Part shown: positions 27,601 to 37,500 of the stretch, one piece after another
Layout of the letters: each line of letters opens with the position of its first letter
How positions within the stretch are numbered: the first letter of the stretch is position 1
NCBI RefSeq assembly: GCF_045679555.1
Contig: NC_092092.1
Span: forward strand, 20,630,469 to 20,694,468
Length of the DNA stretch: 64,000 nucleotides
Reading direction: 5' to 3'
Source: Salvelinus alpinus
Taxonomy: Eukaryota > Chordata > Actinopteri > Salmoniformes > Salmonidae
Program-made: the position numbers and the translations under genes
Notes under the pieces: generated by a model
Told to the model about the DNA's origin: nothing
Seen by the model: the letters and a program-made list of their open reading frames with translations, nothing else
Database searches by the model: none

Positions 27601-30558
27601 AGAGGGATATATAGAGGGAGAGATAGCGAGAGGGAGAAGGATAGATAGAGGGAGAGGGATAGATAGAGGGAGAGGGATATATAGAGGGATATATAGAGGG
27701 GGAGATAGGGAGAGGGATAGATCGTGGGAGAGGGATAGATCGAGAGAGAGGGAAAGGGATAGATAGACGGAGAGAGAGGGAGAGGCATAGATCGAGAGAG
27801 AGGGAGAGATAGCGAGAGGGAGAGGGATAGATAGACGGGGAGAGAGGGAATGAGAAATAAGGATAGAAGGAGGGCACAGTCCCTGGGTCTTTAGCTCTGT
27901 GGGCTAACTGTATTTTGAACGAGAGTGCTATAGAGGGATAGCTAGAGGGAGAGGGAGAGGGAGAGAGAAAATGAAAGAGGGAAAGAGGTAGGTCTTTGCC
28001 TCTGAGGGTTAACTGTATTTTGACTCCTCTCCTAATCCCATGGCGTTTATTTGCCTTCCCCGGGGCCACCTGACCACAGGACAGGTACAGATGTATAGAC
28101 CTATTTCACTCCCTGGGATATTTTTAAACTCCTTTTCCACATATTTTACATTTTTTATCCTCTCTCTCTCAATAGTGCTTTTTTAAAGCCAAACTCTAAA
28201 TTTAGACATCTTATATATGTATAGGACTACCCCCTTTAGAACCCATCCACAGAGATGATATTGTGCAAGTTGTGTCTTTTCCTGGTCGTTTTAAACATCA
28301 ACATCACCGTCTCCTTTGAGACCTAAGCTCACATTGACTGAACTGACTGTACCACTTTGGATGTGTCTCAAATGGCGCCCTATTCCCTATTTAGTGCACT
28401 ACTTTTGACCAGAGACCTATGTGAATAGGGTGCCATTTGGAATGCAAGTTGGAATGTCTCGGCTAGTGCCAGTAGCGATGGCCGGGCTGGCAGAGATGTG
28501 AGCCATCAATAGCATGCTTAACATAATTGCTGCTATTAGACTATGGGCCGTGGTGCTGTAATGAAATATGTGCGTGCAGCATGGATGAACTTAACCTCTG
28601 CCTCCTGCAACCCCTGGACAAAGAGACTGAAGACAGGAACAGCATGGATGAACTTAACCTCTGCCTTCTGGAACCCCTGGACAAAGAGACTGAAGAGAGG
28701 AACAGCATGGATGAACTTAACCTCTGCCTCCTGGAACCCCTGGACAAAGAGACTGAAGACAGGAACAGCATGGATGAACTTAACCTCTGCCTTCTGAAAC
28801 CCCTGGACAAAGAGACTGAAGACAGGAACAGCATGGATGAACTTAACCTCTGCCTTCTGGAACCCCTGGACAAAAAGACTGAAGAGAGAAACAGCATGGA
28901 TGAACTTAACCTCTGCCTTCTGGAACCCCTGGACAAAGAGACTGAAGAGAGGAACAGCATGGATGAACTTAACCTCTGCCTTCTGGAACCCCTGGACAAA
29001 GAGACTGAAGAGAGAAACAGCATGGATGAACTTAACCTCTGCCTTCTGGAACCCCTGGACAAAGAGACTGAAGAGAGGAACAGCATGGATGAACTTAACC
29101 TCTGCCTTCTGGAACCCCTGGACAAAGAGACTGAAGACAGGAACAGCATGGATGAACTTAACCTCTGCCTCCTGGAACCCCTGGACAAAGAGACTGAAGA
29201 CAGGAACAGCATGGATGAACTTAACCTCTGCCTTCTGGAACCTCTGGACAAAGAGACTGAAGAGAGGAACAGCATGGATGAACTTAACCTCTGCCTTCTG
29301 GAACCCCTGGACAAAGAGACTGAAGACAGGAACAGCATGGATGAACTTAACCTCTGCCTCCTGGAACCCCTGGACAAAGAGACTGAAGAGAGGAACAGCA
29401 TGGATGAACTTAACCTCTGCCTTCTGGAACCCCTGGACAAAGAGACTGAAGAGAGGAACAACATGGATGAACTTAACCTCTGCCTTCTGGAACCCCTGGA
29501 CAAAAAGACTGAAGAGAGGAACAGCATGGATGAACTTAACCTCTGCCTTCTGGAACCCCTGGACAAAGAGACTGAAGAGAGGAACAGAAAAAAGAGAAGG
29601 GGCTAGTAATCTTACAGTAGCCCTGCTGCCAATCCTGGACTGCATCTCAAATTACATCATATTATCTGTGTTGTGCACTACTTATGGGCCCTGGTCAAAA
29701 TTGCACTACATAGAGAATATAATGCCATTTGTGACGTAGTCGTTATTATGGGGGAATAGCAGCAACACAGAGAGGGGAAGGGGAATAGGGGAATGCGCCC
29801 CCCTGGAATGCAGTCTAGTACAGGTGTTTTCTGTGTCCTCTGAGACATTTAATGCCACTTTAACGAGGGGTTCATTCAGTGAGGGCTCTGAGCTCCAGCC
29901 ACGATGAAGAATGGGCCTTTTCTTCTGATCCCCTTATCGGTTTATGTGAAGCTTGGTACCCCTCTAGTTGGCCAGCCGGCGGGCTCACGGGATGGGCTGC
30001 CTTCTCCCTTTCAGCCTGGCTTTCAGGGGCTGCTCCAGCTCAAACAAGGTCACCCTGAATGGGACGTGTATGTGTGTTATTCCTCCCCCTAGCAGAAGAA
30101 AAATCTAATCAAAGTTTATTGTTCGAGGTACACAGTTTAGAAGATGTTAGAGCGGGTGCAGTGAAATGCTTATGTTACTAGCTCTTAACAATGCAGTAAA
30201 ATATCAAACAAGTAAACACACACAAAAAGAAAGAAATCAAGAGTATGTTACAGTCCCTTATGTCTCTCTGGAAGGAGATCCTCGCCCTGAGCGCATCTAC
30301 TTTATTGTCCAGGAACTGAATGTTGATGGTTTGCTCGCCGCCTGAGTCTGAATAGAACCCCACTTCTGTTCCCTCTTCTCCGGCATCAACCTTTTGGTGT
30401 AGCACCAGGGATGAATGGGGCTGCCTCTGAAAGTTCGAACAAAGGATCCACAAAAATGTGTCAGACCCCCAGTACTCCTGCTCCAGTCATTCCACCAATT
30501 CAGAGAGAGGTGATGGTGGATACAGGGAGGGGGGATGAGGGTAGAGTAGGATGTGTGT

Positions 30559-30607
<49 letters not shown>

Positions 30608-33600
30608 TGTGTCTGTGTGTGTGTGTTATTCTTAATCCCGTGATAGATCCAGTACTCTCAAGAGACAGACAGCTTTCTTCTCATTTCCAATGATAACATT
30701 GTCCACTCTGCAGCCAATTGAAGAAGTGTTTTTGTTGTAATGGATTAAGTTTCCACGTTTGAAGAATAACCTTTTCTTCATATTTATAAGTACAAAATCA
30801 GTACAAACCTCTTCTAGGGAGTTTTTCACTTGTTATAAGCAGTTACATAAACACAGACTCTTGGAGTCAGTGGAAGGCATGTGCCTCCTAACATTACAAT
30901 TCTACAAGAATTAAAACCATTATAAAACCATTAAAACCATAATGCTAATAAAACCATGCCAACGCTCTCTGGAGAACTTTTTTGACAACAACCCCCCAAA
31001 TCACCATCCATCCATTCCCCATCTTTGCAAGTCCATTTAGCTCAAACAACACCACTTTATACAGTATGAATCAGGACTGAAACATTTCATCTCTCATTTC
31101 AAGCACTTTGAACGGTGAGGCTGGAGACTTGAAGGGGAGTATTGACGGGGAAAGGAATGAATTGTCCTCTGTCTGTAAACGATGCCACCAGGTTAGTCTG
31201 GTCTAAATCTGCTGTATTAGGTAACACCCATCCCCTGGACAGAGAGCAGACCTACAGCCCCTAGATGGGACTAAGACAAGTAGAGAGCTAACAGTATGCT
31301 CATTCGTGTGTGAGACATGATGTATGTATTTAGAACAGTGTCAACCACAGAATTAAATAGAACACTAGAATCGACATGAGCTTTCTAGGCAATGTGACTA
31401 CAGGGCAGCCATCTTGGTCAGGAAATCTTTCATTCTTTCACCTCTCCCTTATGTCCATAGATGTGAGTGAGTGCTCCAGTAACCCATGCCAGAATGGAGG
31501 GACCTGTGTAGAGGGAGTCAACCAATACAAGTGCACCTGTCCACAGAGCTGGAGTGGATCCAACTGTCAGCACCAGACACAGACAGGTCAGCAGTACCAG
31601 ACTTCATACACCTAAGACCCTACCATAGGACATAGGACCTAGAGACAATTGCATGACATTGCTATTTGTTGCTATATCACATATGATGTTCTGTTGTACA
31701 TACTGTATTTGTGGATATCTGTGCATTGTTGTATGTGTTGTGTTATGTCTGTGTATGTGTTGTCAAGTCCTTGATACGTGTATGTCCTTGTCTTTGTTGT
31801 TTGCCAATGTATTGTCATGTACGTCTGCATGGTTGGGTTGTGGTTGTGCTGTGGTTGTATTTGTGCCTGTGCTTTTTGTGCGTGGTTGTGGTTGCGTTGT
31901 CCAGTGGTGCACAGGCCCTCTCCAGGCCGCCGGGCGAAGTTTAAGCTCCTCCCTCTCCCTCTCTCGCGTTCAGCGCCACCTGAGTGGAGCGTCATGGACG
32001 ACCCTGCGTTTAGTCGACGACCCCGCTGTGCCAAGGTGGACAGAGCCCAACACTGTAGCTGCGACGCTGGTTTTCACATGAGTGGCACCTCGGACAACAG
32101 CATCTGCCAGGGTGAGACAGTCAGACAGTGATCTAGCCTGGTTAGTTTGGTTATGTTAGCCTGGTTAGTTTTGTTCAATCTGGTTTAATCAGGCTATGCC
32201 AAAATGGACAGAGCCCAACGCTGTGATGTTGTGTTTCATATGAGTGGCACCTCAGACAACTCCATCTGCCAGGGAAAGACCGGCCTTTTCCAGAAACAAC
32301 CCCTAGCATCTAGCCCCTACCCACTAAACACTAGTTAGGATCTGAGAGGATTGGATAGTTATAAGCAATATGGTGGCGGTATCTCCACCTTCCTATTTGA
32401 AAGATAACAGATACTGTTTGAACCCAGGTCTGCTGCTTGACATGGCTGTAATGTCCATAGTTTATGTGTCTAGACCCTGGAACAGCCATTTCCATCTCTT
32501 GTGCTGTTGCAGAGATGTCATGTTATTGGTCCCTAACTCTTAATTAGGCATTAAACTACTCTCTCCTTACCCCATCCCAGACAGCCAGACAGAACAGATG
32601 AGAGATTGGACAGAGGGCCTTTTGCCCTTTAGCTCAAATCCTTCTACCTACTGTATCCCTCTCTATCCTTCCACCTATTCCTCTCTTTCTATCCTTCTAT
32701 CCTGTATTCCTGTTTCGATCCTGGTAAATGTATGACTCTAGGGAAGGGATCATCAACTACATTCAGCCTCGGGCCATTTCTTTCTTGAGCGGATGGTCAG
32801 GGGGCTGGAACATAATTACAAGTCATTTGTAGACTGATATACAATATATTTGACTAAAACAATCATTTCAAACCTTGCTTACATTTTTTACAATCACGTA
32901 TCTCTATTATGTATGGGAATACTTGGGAACAGATATCCAAAATTAAAATCACTTGGAGCTGATTTTCTGGTGTTTTACAGTATTTTATGTCCAACCATGA
33001 AAATAAATAAATGTCGTTTTTTTTGCTCAGAAAACTTCAAGGGTCAAATAAAACCACTCTCCTCCCCTCCTCTCTCTCTCCTCCCAGATGTGAACGAGTG
33101 TGAGGTGTACCGGCTGGACCAGGGGGGCAAGCTGTGTGTGTATGAGTGTGTCAACGTCCCAGGCTCCTACCAATGCTCATGCCCCAGAGGCTACAAGCTG
33201 CTGCCTGATGGAAGGAGCTGTGAAGGTGAGTGACAGGAGGGTAGGATAGTGGGAGGATAGGAGGGGATGGAGGGGATAGAGGGATGGAGGGGGGAAGGGA
33301 GGGTAGGAGGGGATGGAGGGACGCGGGCAGAAGAGAGGGTAGAAGGGAATGGAGGGCGGAAGTGGTGCAGGAGAGGATGGAGGGTAGGAGGCGATGGAGG
33401 GCGGTAGGGAAGGTAGAAGGTAGAGGTCTTCATGGTTTCAACAGACCCGAAATTCCGAGAACCACCAGGGACCCAAGTGGTGGTCCTGGTCCTAAATTCT
33501 GACATTTGTCTTGGATCCGGGTCTGATATAATTGCCTGGTGTCTCTGGTATGTGCAATTAAAATGTATTTACGGACCGACCCGATTGTACCTGTCCTCTG

Positions 33601-34507
33601 TTAATGTAGTGTTTGTGTGATGAGAGCTGCGCGAGTTTGTTATCTGTGCCAGACAATTGCAACTCAATAAAACGTATAGCTTATATCCAGCTGAAACTGG
33701 TTCAGGCTGCCCGCCTCAAGTGCGCCTGCTGCTGAGGAGAGAGAGAGAGCGAGTGAAAGGAGCCTTGGCCTAGGTTACTGTTGATTGCGAAGATGGGAGT
33801 CCTTTTTCATTGAAGAAAATGTTCAGTTAGAGGAGAAAGAGTATAGTGAAAAGAAGCCGAAAAGGGGAAAGTCCTCAGGGACAAGTTTGAATTTTGTAGT
33901 GGACAAAGATGAGAAAAACGTTTACGTGTCTGTGTGCAACTCGCTATTCTGGTTTGATGCAATTTTCTAACTTTCATTTATTTATTTTCGTATTTATTAT
34001 CAATTGTTTAGTCGTTAATATTATTGTAAATCATTATGGTTATTATGATGATGATGATGATTATTGTAAGTCTATTTAATAATCTAAACCAGTTATTTAA
34101 ATGGACTATTCAAAAAGTGTTTTGTTTCTTTTTGTTGAGACATTTTCATGGCTAAAGTAAGTTCTAACTGTGTTTTGAACTCCGTATTTAGTTTCAGGTT
34201 AAAAGTAGGCCTGTTGTAAAATAAATAGTATTAGCCTTGCTGTCATTTGTTGGGTAGGCCTACAGTAGGAATTGGACTTTGTTGGTAATTAATGTAATGC
34301 CGCAATATAATAACATGTTTGTATTTACCTTATAAACAATGGCATGAGTTACTTTTGATATTACCCCTAATAAAGTTAAATAACTTTTGTGAAAGTTTGG
34401 TATGGTATGGCTATTATTAGGCTTAGCTACAGCAGGCCTATGAATGCAGTGCGCACTGACACTCCAACTGGCTCCAATGGACTCATCTAGATGCACACAC
34501 ACACGCA

Positions 34508-34552
<45 letters not shown>

Positions 34553-37500
34553 CACATGTTAATGTTTTTAAATGTAAAGTATTTTGTCTGTGATGTATTT
34601 TTCGTTATGTGTCGGACCCCAATAAGACTAGCTGTCGCCATTGCCTTCGGCTCATGGGGATTCTAGTGAATCTAATCTAAAAGCTTGAGAGGAAGAATGT
34701 TTTAGGCCTACCAATATCAAATATATTCTGAATGAAAATTCACGAATTAGCATCCTTCTGTACACCTATATCTGTATAGCAGTAGTAGCCTATCTGACAA
34801 CTAAAAATAAATCCATGTCGATGTCTGGAACATGGCGCCGGAATATCTATATCTTCCTCTCCGTCTCTCTAGGGCTAGGCCTAAGCTTGTCTCCTTTAAT
34901 ATATATATTTTTTATATTAATATCATACAGTGGACGCTTAGGCCTTATGCGTGCAATGCCTTGATGCATGTCGCTCAAATCTCCAACAGCTTAACTGTGA
35001 GGTAGACAACTATTGTTTTAGGAAAGTAAAAACCAATAAAACAAAAGACTACTATCGAAATACAGCTAGTAGTATAGGCAGTTTGTTATAGGCAGTTTTT
35101 AAGGACAAATAACTGTGGATCATTTGGCCAATATCGCTTGTTTATTGATGGCGCTGGCAGCGCCGAGTTGAAGGTGTCTTTCTCTCTCTCTTTCTCTCAG
35201 GATTTGAATGGGTCAGTCAAATCCCAAACTGGGTCTGTTTTCCACTGTGCTTTTCAGAATGGGTGTGACTGTCATGGGTTTAGTTCAGAACTGGTCTCCA
35301 TTTAAAAATTAAAATAAATATATATATATCGGGTCGGGTGGGAAAGCCACGGATCCATTTCGGAACGGATCCAGCTTTTTGGACCGGTGAGGACTTCTAG
35401 TAGGAGGGGATGGAGGACAATGGCCCATTCATTTCCATGGGTTTTTGGCTGTGGCGCTATGCATGGAGCTGCAGAGCTGGGCTTATAACTACAAAGCTAC
35501 AGGCAGGGAGGGCCAGACTGGGGCTGGGGCTGAAAACGTTAGCTGTCAAATCCTTGTGTCCTTGCTTCCTTGTGGTTTGAGAGGAATTGAGTAAACAATT
35601 ATGGAGTATAGAGGAAGCAAGGATTTGATGGCTGTGTCTTTCATACCATCTATAGCCTTTTGGACCACATCACTTTTGGGGGAAAAAGTAGCCTATATAT
35701 TTTTCATTTGTTTAGTTTTCTATCAGAAAAAGGACTTTCAGAAAAAATATTGGTCAAGCTCAGGCACTTAAATCTCTAGGTGCATAATACCATACAGTCA
35801 TTGCATAGTCCTAACAGGGTGGAAATTTGGAGCCTAAATTAGCCATATATCTGTGGGTGATTGAGATTAAAGGAAACATCCACCCAAAACCACTCATTCC
35901 TATAATTTCCAATATTTTTTGTCAAGAAATGTTTCATTTTGTCATTATAGCAAAGTTGGTAGCAAGTGGCGAAGCGATCTGAGGCACTGCATCTCAGCGC
36001 TAGAGGTGACACTACAGACCCTGGTTCGATTCCAGGCTGTATCACAACCGGCTGTGATTGGGAGTCCCATAGGGCGGCGCACAATTGGCCCAGCGTCGTC
36101 CGGGTTTGCCTGGGATAGGTCGTCATTATAAATATGAATTTGTTCTTAAACTGACATGCCTAGTTAAATAAAATGTGAAATTGTTGTCGAAATCTATTGC
36201 AGCTCAAGTCGACTACAAAACCCACTATGCAATACACTCTCTATGGGCTGACTGGCTAGCAAACGTAGCTACACACAATAATACCAAAGTCAATATCAGC
36301 ACGTGAAGTAGCTAGTTAGCTGTAGAATCGCCTAAACAAACTGCACTATCAATTTAGGAGTCTACAAGCTCACCATGTTCAACCTGCAGATCGATGTGCC
36401 TCACCCTGGACTGAAGAAGCAGACCCTCTGTTAAATTACACATTTCTCAAGGTAGGAATATCGCAAAAAATATGATCAATGGCTCATTTGAGAGAAGACA
36501 ACCTCCTACGTTATGACATCGGCCAGTACTGACATTTATGATGTACGTTTTTGCGATAGAATTTACGCTAACAGGCTGGAAATGTATGAGTGAGACAAAC
36601 AGACTAGCATCATGAAAAATAGATAAAACCGATTGTTTAGTCTTGTCTAGCTTTGCACCATTGATATTCCAACCAAAAAATTATGGCACTTTCTGAACGT
36701 GATGTCATTGTGGGAAGGGTCTGTCTTCTAAATGATAATTACTACAAACTAACAGGGTGGGAAGTGATATCAGGGACACACAGAAAATGTTAAATACAAT
36801 AATAAAAAATACAATAATAAAAAATACAATAATGAAAAAAACGTTTTGATGAGAGAGATTTTAACTGAGACTATAAAATAATGAAGAAAGATTTGAAATA
36901 TATTTGAATATTTTATGGCTTGTATTTCTCGTAGAAGTTGATTAATAACACCCGGGGTCTTGGGAACACGGTAAAACACCTACATCCACTGACAAAAGTG
37001 TTAAAAATGCATAAAATTCCTTTTCAAGATCTATATTTTTCTGTTTTTAAGGTAAAGGACACGTGACCTTATATTTAAAGCCTTTTGGAATCTACATTTT
37101 ACACAACATTTCCTGGGAACAGAAAAGGCAGCGCATTGTAGGAGTGACCCAGCTAGACACAGCCTGGGTCCTGGCTCTGTATAATGTGGCTGGTGGTGTT
37201 GTGGGGCTTTGCAGTACATTAATAAAGGTGGAATGAGGGAATGGAAGGGGGGGGTGAAAGACGGATAAAGAGAAGAAGGGAGGGATGAATAAACAAACAT
37301 GGTTTAGCTATGGAGGATTAATAAAGGTGGAATGAGAGAATGGAGGAGAGAGGCGAGGGAATGGAGGGATGAAGAGAAGGGATAAACAAACATCTTCATG
37401 GTTTATTTAGCTTCAGAGGTCTTTGGAAAGGAAGGGCGATGGTGGTGGAGGGAGGTATTGCTCTGCAGTGTATTAGCTTAGCTATGGATGGTATGGATGG

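Larger units (their letters stand above)
30062..31190. repeat. Intragenic duplication, copy 1 (fbln7 intron 3)
   Basis: Blocks TATTCCTCCCCC, GTCAGACCCCCAGTA, TCCACCAATTCAGAG, CTCAAGAGACAGACAGCTTT, ATGAATCAGGACTGAAACAT and GGGGAAAGGAATGAATTG occur in the same order at 38240-38840. Copy 1 is interrupted at about 30106-30440 by LINE fragments and has an extra GT run. Confidence 0.88.

Noticed and set aside
27096..28069. Minus-strand frames of 225-230 codons rich in Ser/Leu/Pro
   Set aside because: Pure products of the GA-rich repeat read in reverse.
28527..29645. A 359-codon plus-strand frame and 341-369-codon minus-strand frames
   Set aside because: Not annotated as genes because the 63-bp repeat keeps frames open on both strands and the block lies within a fbln7 intron with no splice or promoter support. 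Kept as a finding only.
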